NCBI RefSeq assembly: GCF_900176285.1 | Contig: NZ_FWXF01000016.1 | Span: forward strand, 22,269-86,268 | Source of the DNA: Desulfacinum hydrothermale DSM 13146 | Lineage (GTDB): Bacteria > Desulfobacterota > Syntrophobacteria > Syntrophobacterales > DSM-9756 | Direction of reading: 5' to 3' | DNA: 64,000 nt | Part shown: piece after piece, positions 8,820-17,111 of the stretch | Layout: each line of letters opens with the position of its first letter | Numbering within the stretch: position 1 is the first letter of the stretch | Position numbers and translations under genes: made by a program | The notes under the pieces: generated by a model | The model's database searches: none | What the model was told of the DNA's origin: nothing | What the model saw: only the letters and a program-made list of their open reading frames with translations

Positions 8820-10048
8820 CAGGATGTCCTTCCTTTACCAACCTCGGAGGTTTGGTGCTCGGCCACGACCTTCTGGAAGACCCGGATCACCTCGCAAGCC
8901 ACTCGGCTCCAGTCCCTGCTCGCCGCGTGGGCGGCCACGGCTTCCCGATCCCAGGATCGCTCCAGCCCGGAACATATCGCCTCTTCCAGGGCCTCCCGAT
9001 CCAGGGTCTCCAGGACGATCCCCAGAGCATCGCGGCACACCACTTCGCGGTTTCCGCCCACGTGGGTGGTAACCACCGGCGTGCCGCAGGCCAGGCTTTC
9101 CACGAGCACGTTGGCCCACCCTTCGTTGGTGGTGGGCAGCACGAAGAGATCCGCCGCCGAATAGTAGGCCGGCAGCATGTCCGGGGGACGAGGCCCTTCC
9201 ATCCGCACGTGCTGGCCCAGATTCCTTTCTCCAATCATCCGATGGAGCTCGCGGCTCATGTCCCCTTCCACGGATCCGCCTCCCACCACCACGTAGACCA
9301 GATCGGGATAACGTCGGCACAGGCGCGGCAGAACGTCCAGGACGCGGTGGATGCCCTTTCGACGCACCAGCGCCCCCACGGTGAGGAGCACCGGGCCCTG
9401 GACCGGCAGGTCCAAACCGCGGCGGGCCTCCTCCTGGGGCAGGGGACGGAAACGGCCGGTGTCCACGCCGTTGGGGATCACGTGAACCCTTTGGGGAGGC
9501 GCTCCCAGCTCCACGGCGAGCCGTGCCAGGGAGCCGCTCACGGCCATGAGGGCCGCCGCGCGCCGGAAAACCCGCTTCATCTGAACTCGCTTGAGCCTTT
9601 CGCGCGCATGGGGCACCTCGGTTCCGCGAAGGGTGACGGTGAACGGAACGCCGAAACGACGGGCCAAAAGGCTCGCGGCCACTCCGTCCGGGTAGGTGAA
9701 GTGGGCGTCGATGAGCTGGAACGGGGACCGGCCGTGCACCCTTTGGAGCACGGGGAGGAGCGACAGGGCGTAGAGCCACCCGTCCAGGCTCTTCAACACC
9801 CCCGGAGGGCACAGGAAGGGGGGATGGAGCACGGCGCCGTTCGACGGCCGGAGACGCCCGGGAACCGCGGGCCGGTAGCCTCTCTTGACGGACCGGATGA
9901 GGGGATCGGCGGGAAAGTACGGCACGGGGGCCACGACGGTCACCTCCTGGCCCTCGTCCGCCACCCGCTGCATCCGTTCCCGAACGAAAAGGCCCAGAGT
10001 GGGTTGGGCCGGGTTGGGATAGACGGAAGAGAGTGTGAGAATCTTCAT
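8819..10048 (-). CDS. GT4 family glycosyltransferase
   Basis: A 409-residue GT-B enzyme. It begins MKILTLSSVYPNPAQPTLG, a typical GT4 start, has FQLIDAHFTYPDGVAASLLA in the N-domain, VIPNGVDTGRFRP and LLTVGALVRRKGIHRVLD in the C-domain, and the E-x7-E motif in NEGWANVLVESLACG. It probably adds one sugar to the growing EPS unit. The ATG at 10048 overlaps the next stop by four bases, and the sequence before it is the tail of the upstream gene's region in another frame. Neighbouring genes are coupled in the same way. Confidence 0.88.
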   Translation of the reverse strand: MKILTLSSVYPNPAQPTLGLFVRERMQRVADEGQEVTVVAPVPYFPADPLIRSVKRGYRPAVPGRLRPSNGAVLHPPFLCPPGVLKSLDGWLYALSLLPVLQRVHGRSPFQLIDAHFTYPDGVAASLLARRFGVPFTVTLRGTEVPHARERLKRVQMKRVFRRAAALMAVSGSLARLAVELGAPPQRVHVIPNGVDTGRFRPLPQEEARRGLDLPVQGPVLLTVGALVRRKGIHRVLDVLPRLCRRYPDLVYVVVGGGSVEGDMSRELHRMIGERNLGQHVRMEGPRPPDMLPAYYSAADLFVLPTTNEGWANVLVESLACGTPVVTTHVGGNREVVCRDALGIVLETLDREALEEAICSGLERSWDREAVAAHAASRDWSRVACEVIRVFQKVVAEHQTSEVGKGRTS

Positions 10049-11424
10049 TCTTCGGAACCCTTCCGGTCCTTTGGTACGTCTCCTTCCAGGTCCACCACGG
10101 TCACCACCACCCCGCCGGGCCGGGAAAGGGGCACGTCGCGGCTTCGCCATCCCGGAGGAGGCATGGGTTGCTGCACCGGGAACCCCGGCGGCGCTCGATG
10201 TCCCGTCTGATCGGCGTTGCTTCCCGGATTCACCAAGCAAGCATCGTCTCCTTCGGGGGGTTCATGGGGATCCCAGAAGATAAGGGTCGTCATCAGGGTG
10301 TCCCGCCGCACGGAAAAGGTCCTTTCGGAGTAGGAAATCCGCCGAACAGGTCCCAGCATGGCCGGATGGATCCGGTGGACCAGGACGCCTCGCCAGGTTT
10401 CGCCCGCACGAACACGGATTTCATGATAGCCCACCGGCTGGAGGGAAGCATCATAGAGGCGCACCGCCCCCATCCCCCCGCCGGCCTTCACGGCTCTTTG
10501 CGCCAGACGGGCGGGCACCAGGCTGTCCGTCTTCCACACCAGCCGGTGAAGGGTCTCCCGGTCGGCCCCCAGGGTGCTGGAAACAAAGTATCGATAAGAA
10601 CGGTCCGTCCGGGTGGGGTTGGTGACCCGGATGGGCACCGACAGCCCCTCCCCCGCCCGGGCCGTGGATCGATGAAAAGACGGGTGCACCTCCACCAGCG
10701 GGGCGCGCCGCTCCAAGCCCAGGCAGTCCAATTCCCAATCCACCCTTTCGGCGCCCCCATCTTCCAAGGCGACGAACTGAAGCTGTCTCAACGTGGCCCA
10801 GAAATCGTAGGGGGCCGAAACACCGGAAGCGGCGTACCAATGGTAGTAATCCCGCTGTTTCTGAAAGGCCTTTTCCGAGAGCCGGACCCGAATCCAGCGG
10901 CCCGCACATTCCGGGCGAAAGGAAAACTCCGCGTATCCGTGCATCATGGAATCGGTGGCAAGCCCGCGGTTGTTGGGACCTCCCACGTGCTCGTCTCCCG
11001 GTCTCCAGTGATAGGTCCACACGCCGAAGGTTCTGACCCCGTTGGGCGAAAGAAGGGGGGATCCGGCAGGGATGCGGACGCTGAATGCGAGCAGATGGGC
11101 GGTTCCAGGAAGGTATTGGGTCGATCCGCTGAGCAGATAGAGCCGCCGCAGCCCCGCCTGGAAAAAGAGGGCCCGATGCCCCGGCGCCAACCGCACCAAA
11201 GCACGCCCTGTGCCGTCCACATCGTCACCGGGCACCCAGTCCATCACCTTTCTGTCCAGCGGGCGAAACCCCAAGTGGCCGTCTTCAGCCACGGGGATGC
11301 CCTTGTGAAAGCAGGTGAGGGTCCGCACTCCAGCCGACTCCGCTCCGGCCAAGGCACGCGAAGCAAAGCACAATGCGCCCCCCAAGATCAGGCAGCCCAG
11401 GACGACGCGTCCCTTTTTACTCAT
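10045..11424 (-). CDS. Secreted protein of unknown function in the EPS operon
   Basis: A 459-residue protein with a clear Sec signal peptide (MSKKGRVVLGCLILGGALCFASRALA, cleavage near residue 26). The mature part is rich in aromatic residues and beta-type sequence, with TFGVWTYHWRPGDEHVGG and RDYYHWYAASGVSAPYDFW. That suggests a jelly-roll or lectin-like domain (about 30-230), a beta-sandwich segment (about 240-370) and a Pro-rich tail. I do not recognise a named family. Export plus location suggests glycan binding or processing in the periplasm, which is inference. No PEP-CTERM signal is present. Four-base overlaps join it to both neighbours. Confidence 0.75.
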   Translation of the reverse strand: MSKKGRVVLGCLILGGALCFASRALAGAESAGVRTLTCFHKGIPVAEDGHLGFRPLDRKVMDWVPGDDVDGTGRALVRLAPGHRALFFQAGLRRLYLLSGSTQYLPGTAHLLAFSVRIPAGSPLLSPNGVRTFGVWTYHWRPGDEHVGGPNNRGLATDSMMHGYAEFSFRPECAGRWIRVRLSEKAFQKQRDYYHWYAASGVSAPYDFWATLRQLQFVALEDGGAERVDWELDCLGLERRAPLVEVHPSFHRSTARAGEGLSVPIRVTNPTRTDRSYRYFVSSTLGADRETLHRLVWKTDSLVPARLAQRAVKAGGGMGAVRLYDASLQPVGYHEIRVRAGETWRGVLVHRIHPAMLGPVRRISYSERTFSVRRDTLMTTLIFWDPHEPPEGDDACLVNPGSNADQTGHRAPPGFPVQQPMPPPGWRSRDVPLSRPGGVVVTVVDLEGDVPKDRKGSEE

Positions 11425-12335
11425 GGCACGCGATAACCCAACTGTTCCAGAACGGTGGCGGCAATCCGGGCCGCCTCGGCGGTTTCGGCCCGATCCCAAT
11501 GCCGGTACGTCCCCGTTTTCGGCTTGAAACCACGGGCCGTTTCGATCTTGTGGTCCTGGAGTCCGAAGTCGTGGGAAGTCTTGTGATAGTCCAGGACATG
11601 GGGCTCCCACTCTTCCCCTAGAAATTCAAAAACCGCCGGCAAATACCCCTTGGGGTCCGCCGCATAGTCTTCGTAGCGGATCCGATGGCAGCGCTGGGGA
11701 TGGCGGCGCTCAAAGTCCATCATCTTGCGGCATTGATCCGCCCAATAGAGGGTGAAGGCCAGGCGGGGGGAACGGACGTAGAGATCCGCGTAGAGTTTGG
11801 CGGGACCAGCCAGTCCGTTGTTCGAATAGGCCACGGCCATGGACTGGGCCACGTCCAGGCCGTGGCGGTAGAGCATGATAAAGCGACACTCGGGCCCGAA
11901 GAGAAGATCGATGAAGTCCAGGATATCCACGTAGGAGGGAGTCTTGTCCACCCAGCGCGCTTTTCCCTTGGCCAAGGTGTAGTCGTCGTAAATGGTCCAG
12001 GCGAAGTCCCGGAGGCGTTCCAGGAGGCCGTCCTCGTCCACGCCGACCCCCCGCAGGCCCTTGCGCATCCATTGGGAACCATACAGTTCGGCCAGGCCAC
12101 TCAGAAAATTGGTCTCAGGCGGCACGGCGATGCGGCTGTGGCTGTCCAACACAAAACGAAGGAGCGTGGTGCCGGAGCGGTAGACTCCGATCAAGAAGCA
12201 CGGGGGACAGCGTTTCCTCGCCGACGGATCCACCACCTTGACAATCGTCTTTTCCCGCACCGGCGGGCCTTCGATGATGCGACGCACCTTGTTGACCAGC
12301 CGTTGAAAAGAGGGAACACCGGTCCCTTGCGTCAT
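11421..12335 (-). CDS. Sulfotransferase family protein (1)
   Basis: A 304-residue cytoplasmic enzyme with the PAPS 5'-phosphosulfate-binding loop CFLIGVYRSGTTLLRFVL at 46-63 and a PAPS 3'-phosphate-type segment FIMLYRHGLDVAQSMAVAY farther on. It probably transfers sulfate from PAPS to a sugar of the EPS. ATG 12335 is preferred over GTG 12341 because the GGAGG ribosome-binding site is eight bases from the ATG and only two from the GTG. The ATG also gives an ATGA overlap with the preceding stop. Carbohydrate as acceptor is inferred from context. Confidence 0.85.
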   Translation of the reverse strand: MTQGTGVPSFQRLVNKVRRIIEGPPVREKTIVKVVDPSARKRCPPCFLIGVYRSGTTLLRFVLDSHSRIAVPPETNFLSGLAELYGSQWMRKGLRGVGVDEDGLLERLRDFAWTIYDDYTLAKGKARWVDKTPSYVDILDFIDLLFGPECRFIMLYRHGLDVAQSMAVAYSNNGLAGPAKLYADLYVRSPRLAFTLYWADQCRKMMDFERRHPQRCHRIRYEDYAADPKGYLPAVFEFLGEEWEPHVLDYHKTSHDFGLQDHKIETARGFKPKTGTYRHWDRAETAEAARIAATVLEQLGYRVP

Positions 12336-13504
12336 GTCCACTTCCTCCCGTTCAGGAGCGCCGCCGTCCTTCGGGCCGAAACGTCCCAGGAAAACTCCCG
12401 ATGAGCCCGTTCATAGCCCTGTTGCGCCAGCGTCTGGTTCAACCGCATGTCCGTAAGAAGACGATAGAGCGCCTCGGCGACGGCCGAAACGCAGGAGCCG
12501 TCCACGCGAAGGCCCGTCACTTCGTGGATCACGGCATCGCCTGTGCCTCCGGTCAGGCCCGCGATGGGAGGCGTCTTGCACGCCGAGGCCTCCACGTAGA
12601 CCTTGCCGAAGCCTTCCGTGTCGTTTCCCACATCGTAGTTGGGCATGGCAAACGCATCCGCCGCCTGATACCAGAAAAGAAGCTCCTGGTTGGGGACAGC
12701 CCCCAGCAAGCGGACACGATCGGCCACGCCGCACCGGGCGGCCGTTTCCCGAAGGAAGTTTTCATCCGGACCGATTCCCACTACCACGTGGGTTGCGTTA
12801 ACACCTCGTTCCATGAGAACTGGAAGAGCTTGAATCACCTGATGAAATCCTTTTCTTCGGGTGAGACGGCCCACAGAAAGGATGATCCGCTCGCCGTTTT
12901 CAAGGGCCATCCTTTTCCGAAGCCTCTTCTTGTCGGGGCAGGGCCGAAAAAAGTCCAGGTCCACCCCGGGATAGACCACGTGTATCTTTTCCCTCGCCAC
13001 CCCCATCTCCAAGAGCAGATCCCGGGTAAAGCGACTGTTGGCCAACAGGGCATCCGCCCTGCGATAGGTAAAACGCATGAGCCGATACTTGGCAGGGGTG
13101 CGCCACGTGGTGATCTCTTCCCCGTGGGCGTAGATGAGAAGCGGAAGCCTCCGCAGGCGGGAGACGACCCATCCCACAAAGCCCTCCGAAAGCACCCGCC
13201 CGCAGTGGATTTCGTCGAAGGGATGCGTGAGGCTCAGTCTCAAGCTCTTCATCAGAAGACGCCCGTAGATGGCCAAAGATTCGGGCCGCAACCAGGGATG
13301 CCGCTCCAGCTTCAGCCGGTGGATCGTGTTGGGGCTTTGGCAATCGAAAGCCGCCGCTCCCGGCTGATCGGCGGTCACGATGTGGGTTCCCCCGTCTCCG
13401 ATGCGCTTGTAGACCTCTTCGAAGGTCGTGTTGGAGCCGCCTTTTCGAGGCGGGAATTTTTCGGTAATCACCAGATAACGTGGGCGTGCTTCAAGCGTTT
13501 TCAT
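12332..13504 (-). CDS. GT4 family glycosyltransferase
   Basis: A 390-residue GT-B enzyme. The N-terminus (RYLVITEKFPPRKGGSNTTF) holds the usual PP-x-x-GG loop. The donor domain has VVYPGVDLDFFRP, ILSVGRLTRRKGFHQVIQAL and EGFGKVYVEASACKTPPIAG with the E-x7-E pair. ATG 13504 follows a GAAAGGA ribosome-binding site and is preferred to an upstream in-frame start. A 45-base gap separates it from the next GT gene upstream, so it may still be cotranscribed. Confidence 0.88.
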   Translation of the reverse strand: MKTLEARPRYLVITEKFPPRKGGSNTTFEEVYKRIGDGGTHIVTADQPGAAAFDCQSPNTIHRLKLERHPWLRPESLAIYGRLLMKSLRLSLTHPFDEIHCGRVLSEGFVGWVVSRLRRLPLLIYAHGEEITTWRTPAKYRLMRFTYRRADALLANSRFTRDLLLEMGVAREKIHVVYPGVDLDFFRPCPDKKRLRKRMALENGERIILSVGRLTRRKGFHQVIQALPVLMERGVNATHVVVGIGPDENFLRETAARCGVADRVRLLGAVPNQELLFWYQAADAFAMPNYDVGNDTEGFGKVYVEASACKTPPIAGLTGGTGDAVIHEVTGLRVDGSCVSAVAEALYRLLTDMRLNQTLAQQGYERAHREFSWDVSARRTAALLNGRKWT

Positions 13505-13549
13505 TGTCCTTTCGCCATGTTGCTGGAGTTGCCCTCGCATTTTTAGCCC

Positions 13550-14638
13550 TCAAAACTTATGCTCTTTTTCCCCTGCGAAGATTCTAAGAAGCGCAGAGTA
13601 AAAGCCTTGGTTGAAAACGGGGCGGGAAAATCTCTCCAGTGCGTACCGACGGGCACTGCTTCCCAGATCGCGCAACCGATTCTCATCGTCCCATAGATCA
13701 AGAATGGCCCTGTGCAGGCCCTCCCAATCCCCCGGTGAAAAATCCACGGCCGTTTGCCCTCGGATGTAGTAGTCTGTGATTCCCTGAGAACGACTGACCA
13801 GGATGGGCTTTCCCATGGCCATGGCCTCCAGAAGACTGTTCACTCCCCCGGCGTGAATCGTATCCTTCAGGGGAAGCACGACTAAGCGCGCCCCGCCATA
13901 AAGCTTCTTCAGCTCGTCGAAGGACACCCTTTCTCTTATGATCTTCACGTACGGCAGGCTCGCAGACTCCGGAAGACGGTGGGATCCTGTCTTAACAACC
14001 ACCTTCACAGGAAGGCCTTTCACCGCCCGCAACAATGTCTGAAAGTCTCTACCGGGGTCGTCCCCGATGCTAAACACGTAGTCTCCGAGGGTATTTTCTT
14101 GGGGCGCCCAGAAGTCGGTATCGATGGCGTGATAGACGACTTCAACGCGGCACCGCTTCCCGTAGCGACGTTGGAGAAAGCGTTTCTGATTGGAACCACG
14201 AACCAACACCCCGTCGCAACGGCTCAGCACTTGATCCAATACCCATCGCCGTGCACGCCACCCATAGTCCAGAGGAGGATCATACAGAACGACCGGTCCA
14301 CCTATTCCCGTCAAGTCGCGAGACCACAGATAGACAAGAGCCGACGATTCCCCCACCGCGATGACGCCATCGTAATTTTCCCGGGAGAGCAGAAGGCGTA
14401 GCGCCCGCACGGGGTCGAAGCCGGCATACAATGTGTGCTGCCTTCGCAACGGATTCAGTGGAAAAGGCGAGGCGTCAATAAAATCCGTCTGAACGCGCCA
14501 TCCCCGGCAAGCAAAGGTGCGCGGGTTTCCCACTTGCGAGCTTTTTTGACCTCGAGTGTATTGGGAAGGCGAAAGCCCAGCTGGCGACGTGTCCAGCCAT
14601 GCCAACCGCAGACATTTGTCCACCCTTTGCTGGGCCAT
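13550..14638 (-). CDS. Glycosyltransferase (GT4-like)
   Basis: A 362-residue GT-B type protein. The N-domain starts LRLAWLDTSPAGLSPSQYTRG, followed by DGVIAVGESSALVYLW. The C-domain has VYHAIDTDFWAP, YVFSIGDDPGRDFQTLL and HAGGVNSLLEAMAMGKPILVSRS, where a donor-binding Glu lies in LLEAMAMG. ATG 14638 is chosen because GGAGGG lies seven bases upstream and the longer upstream frame runs into a dispersed repeat. Probably an EPS glycosyltransferase of unknown specificity. Confidence 0.83.
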   Translation of the reverse strand: MAQQRVDKCLRLAWLDTSPAGLSPSQYTRGQKSSQVGNPRTFACRGWRVQTDFIDASPFPLNPLRRQHTLYAGFDPVRALRLLLSRENYDGVIAVGESSALVYLWSRDLTGIGGPVVLYDPPLDYGWRARRWVLDQVLSRCDGVLVRGSNQKRFLQRRYGKRCRVEVVYHAIDTDFWAPQENTLGDYVFSIGDDPGRDFQTLLRAVKGLPVKVVVKTGSHRLPESASLPYVKIIRERVSFDELKKLYGGARLVVLPLKDTIHAGGVNSLLEAMAMGKPILVSRSQGITDYYIRGQTAVDFSPGDWEGLHRAILDLWDDENRLRDLGSSARRYALERFSRPVFNQGFYSALLRIFAGEKEHKF

Positions 14639-15059
14639 TGAACGCCCTCCATGACCTTGTCCGAGAGTTTTTCTGTCTCTCATTCCCGCCAGCTCCCCGT
14701 GTTCCTCCCGGCAAAGTGGAAGACCATGATCCGCCAAGGGTTCCGCATTCCTCCCCAAGGGGCTTGTCCGAGAATACCCAGGCTGCTCCCTTCTTGTGCG
14801 GACGGAAGGTTGGGGCCCCCAGGCGGGCCCGTGCTGCCGGCCTGGCCTTGCGGGAGCAGGGTTGGATTCCGAACCCGCCCCAATAAGACTGTCTGAGAGC
14901 CCCAAAACCACGTGGAACACCGAAATTTCAAGTAGTTGGGAATCCACCAAGAAAGCCGAAAGGCTATTGTCGGACAGATTCCAAGACTCAGGTTCCCCCT
15001 TGATGAACTCCCGATCCCCCAGGCCGTCAGTTGAGCTTGACTCCCTTAGCGCTTGGGAA
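14639..15059. other. Intergenic region carrying repeat copy A
   Basis: About 420 bases with no credible gene. Half of it is the dispersed element at 14765-14976. The gap may separate the hddA/hddC pair from the downstream GT genes. Confidence 0.6.
14765..14976. repeat. Dispersed MITE-like repeat, copy A
   Basis: A 212-base element bounded by imperfect terminal inverted repeats: TGTCCGAGAATA at 14765-14776 and TATTGTCGGACA at 14965-14976 (11 of 12 complementary). Its interior aligns with copy B at 27134-27334 through GCGGACGGAAGG, GGCCTTGCGGGAGCAGGG and CCGAACCCGCCCC. No open frame of a transposase is present. It is probably a non-autonomous element. Confidence 0.65.
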
Positions 15060-16079
15060 TCACTGGACATGGGCCCCGATCTGCCAGCTCTGCACCCCGC
15101 TTTGCTCGAAGCTGAATTCCACCACCTGGCCGTCCAGTTGTTCCAGGCGCTCGGCGATCAGGTGTTTGCGGTCGAAGGGGCAGAAAAGCAGTAAATAGCC
15201 TCCACCGCCGGCGCCCAGGACCTTCCCCCCCAGGGCGCCCATCTTGCGGGCCTCTGCGTACATGGTGTCGATCTGGGCGTTGGTGATGGCGCTGTCGAAA
15301 CGCTTTTTCATCTCCCAACCCTGGTGCAAAAGATCCCCGAAATCGTCCAGTTTCCCGGTCAGAAGGGCCCGCTTCAGTTCGAAGGCCAGCTCCTTGGTGG
15401 CGTCCAGAGCGGCCACCACGTCCCTCTTCTTTTGCTGGTAACTGGAAATCTGGCGGTCCAGGATATTGGCGGAAAGGCGGGTTTTTCCGGTGTAGCAAAG
15501 CAGGAGCCGGTATTCCAGTTCGTTGATGAGCTCCCGGGGGATCCTCAGGGGATTGACCACCACGGTTTCTCCCAAGAACTCGATGAAATTGAATCCCCCG
15601 AAGGTGGCCGCATACTGATCCTGCATGCCGCCCTTAATCCCCAGCTCGATCCGCTCGATGCGGTAGGCCAGCTGGGCGATCTCGTAGGGAACCAAGGGTT
15701 TTCGAAGCCAGCGCTGAAAGAGCCCGATGAGGTTCACCACCACCGTGGAGGAGGTTCCCAGGCCGGATCCGGGAGGAGCGTCCGTGTGCATGAAGAGACG
15801 GAAGCCGCTGGGGGTTCCCAGATTGCGCATGACGGCCTTGACCAGGTCCAGTTCCCCGTCGTAGGGGAGGCGTTCGTCTGTGTGGTACTTGGCCACGATG
15901 TCGTAGTCCAGGGACTGGACCTCGATGTGGCCGTCGCCCCCGGGGATCAGCGAGGCGTAGGCGTATTTGTCGATGGTGGCGCTCAGGACCGCGCCCCCCC
16001 TTTCTTGGGGATAGGGGGGCACGTCCGTTCCGCCGCCGGCGAAACTGATGCGAAGCGGGGCCTTGCTTCGAAAGATCAT
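15060..16079 (-). CDS. hddA: GHMP kinase, probable D-glycero-D-manno-heptose 7-phosphate kinase
   Basis: A 339-residue GHMP kinase. The N-terminal FRSKAPLRISFAGGGTDVPP is characteristic of HddA-like sugar kinases, the ATP loop PPGSGLGTSST is at 102-112 and the C-terminal KVLGAGGGGYLLLF closes the active site. HddA-type enzymes phosphorylate D-glycero-alpha-D-manno-heptose 7-phosphate to the 1,7-bisphosphate for GDP-heptose formation. The ATG at 16079 overlaps the stop of the adjacent nucleotidyltransferase, which fits an HddA-HddC pair. Isomerase (GmhA) and phosphatase (GmhB) are not in the window, so the exact sugar is inferred. Confidence 0.85.
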   Translation of the reverse strand: MIFRSKAPLRISFAGGGTDVPPYPQERGGAVLSATIDKYAYASLIPGGDGHIEVQSLDYDIVAKYHTDERLPYDGELDLVKAVMRNLGTPSGFRLFMHTDAPPGSGLGTSSTVVVNLIGLFQRWLRKPLVPYEIAQLAYRIERIELGIKGGMQDQYAATFGGFNFIEFLGETVVVNPLRIPRELINELEYRLLLCYTGKTRLSANILDRQISSYQQKKRDVVAALDATKELAFELKRALLTGKLDDFGDLLHQGWEMKKRFDSAITNAQIDTMYAEARKMGALGGKVLGAGGGGYLLLFCPFDRKHLIAERLEQLDGQVVEFSFEQSGVQSWQIGAHVQ

Positions 16080-16813
16080 GGCAGGTGCTCCAGTTCTTTC
16101 TGGGATTTGCGATACCGATCCGGGGTCCCGATATCGAGGAAGGTGCCGCGGGCGGGGAAGCATCCCAGCGCCTCGCCGTGATCCAAAAGGCCGGGCAGCA
16201 CCTCTTTTTCCAGGGACACGGCCCGTCCCGGCGCGATGGCTCCCAGGACGCGTCGTTCCAGGAGATAGACTCCCCCGTTGATCCATGCCGGCCTTCCCGG
16301 AATGCCCTTCTTTTCGTTGAAGGAAAGGAGCCTCCCCCGGGAATCCATTTCCACGACGCCGAAAGAAACGCCGTCCTCCACGTGGGTCACGGCCAGCGTG
16401 GCGAGCCAGCCGTTTTCTTCATGAAAACGGGCCAGAGCGGCCAGAGAGACATCCAGGAAGGTGTCCCCGTTCAGGACAAAGAAGGGACCTTGCACGTACC
16501 TTTCCGCGTTCTTCAACGCCCCGGCCGTCCCCAGTGGGGTCTCTTCCACCGAAAGGACCACCTCCAGGCCCCACGGGGCGCCGTCGCCCACATAATCGGC
16601 GATCCGCTCCCACAGGTATCCCACGCACAAGACCACCCGCTCCAGACCCTGGGCCTTCAGCCACCGGAGGAGCCGCCCCAGAAAGGGTTCGCCCGCCACC
16701 CGGGCCAGGGCCTTGGGCCGGTCCGGAACCTCCGGGCGCAGCCGGGTTCCCAGGCCGCCGGCCAGCACCAGAACGGGCAAGGGCTGGTGTTTCTTTGCCT
16801 TCAAGCACTCCAT
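16076..16813 (-). CDS. hddC: Sugar-1-phosphate nucleotidyltransferase, probable heptose-1-P guanylyltransferase
   Basis: A 245-residue nucleotidyltransferase with the signature VLAGGLGTRLRP at about 16-27, DRPKAL next to it, and the metal-binding VLNGDTFLD. It probably makes the GDP-activated heptose using the product of the neighbouring kinase after dephosphorylation. The pair overlaps by four bases. ATG 16813 follows a GAAGGA ribosome-binding site, and the upstream extension is not typical for the family. A generic NDP-sugar synthase is the alternative. Confidence 0.83.
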   Translation of the reverse strand: MECLKAKKHQPLPVLVLAGGLGTRLRPEVPDRPKALARVAGEPFLGRLLRWLKAQGLERVVLCVGYLWERIADYVGDGAPWGLEVVLSVEETPLGTAGALKNAERYVQGPFFVLNGDTFLDVSLAALARFHEENGWLATLAVTHVEDGVSFGVVEMDSRGRLLSFNEKKGIPGRPAWINGGVYLLERRVLGAIAPGRAVSLEKEVLPGLLDHGEALGCFPARGTFLDIGTPDRYRKSQKELEHLP

Positions 16814-17111
16814 GGGCAGTCCTTCTTCAGGCACAACGTTGGGATTCTGGTCAAAGACGAGAACGTGGAGCCCGGCGACAACAGGACGAACCTCCATTGA
16901 AACTGGGGCTCACAACCCTGATGAAGCTTCTTTCCATGTGAGTCAGCTGTTGGGCCATCCTCGCGGCCGAGGTCGCCTTCCACGGAAGGGAAAGTTCGGC
17001 TGTCTCACGACACGACGTGCGATGGGCGGGTCCGAGTGATTCCAGATCGAGGCGAATGTTTCGGGGTCCTCAAAGGCTGCGCTACGAAAGCAAAAAGTCA
17101 ATGGAGTGTTC

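Noticed and set aside
12332..13540. A longer N-terminus for the GT ending at 12332
   Set aside because: The upstream start has no ribosome-binding site, and the typical GT4 start begins at ATG 13504.
14435..15070. An N-terminal extension of the GT at 13550-14638 reaching 15070
   Set aside because: The extra residues come from the dispersed repeat and lack GT motifs. A good ribosome-binding site exists at ATG 14638.
16814..17111. A promoter or repeat copy in the 298-base gap upstream of hddC
   Set aside because: Only a short GGCTGTCTCAC piece near 17000 recalls the end of repeat B, and no -35/-10 or sigma-54 match is convincing.
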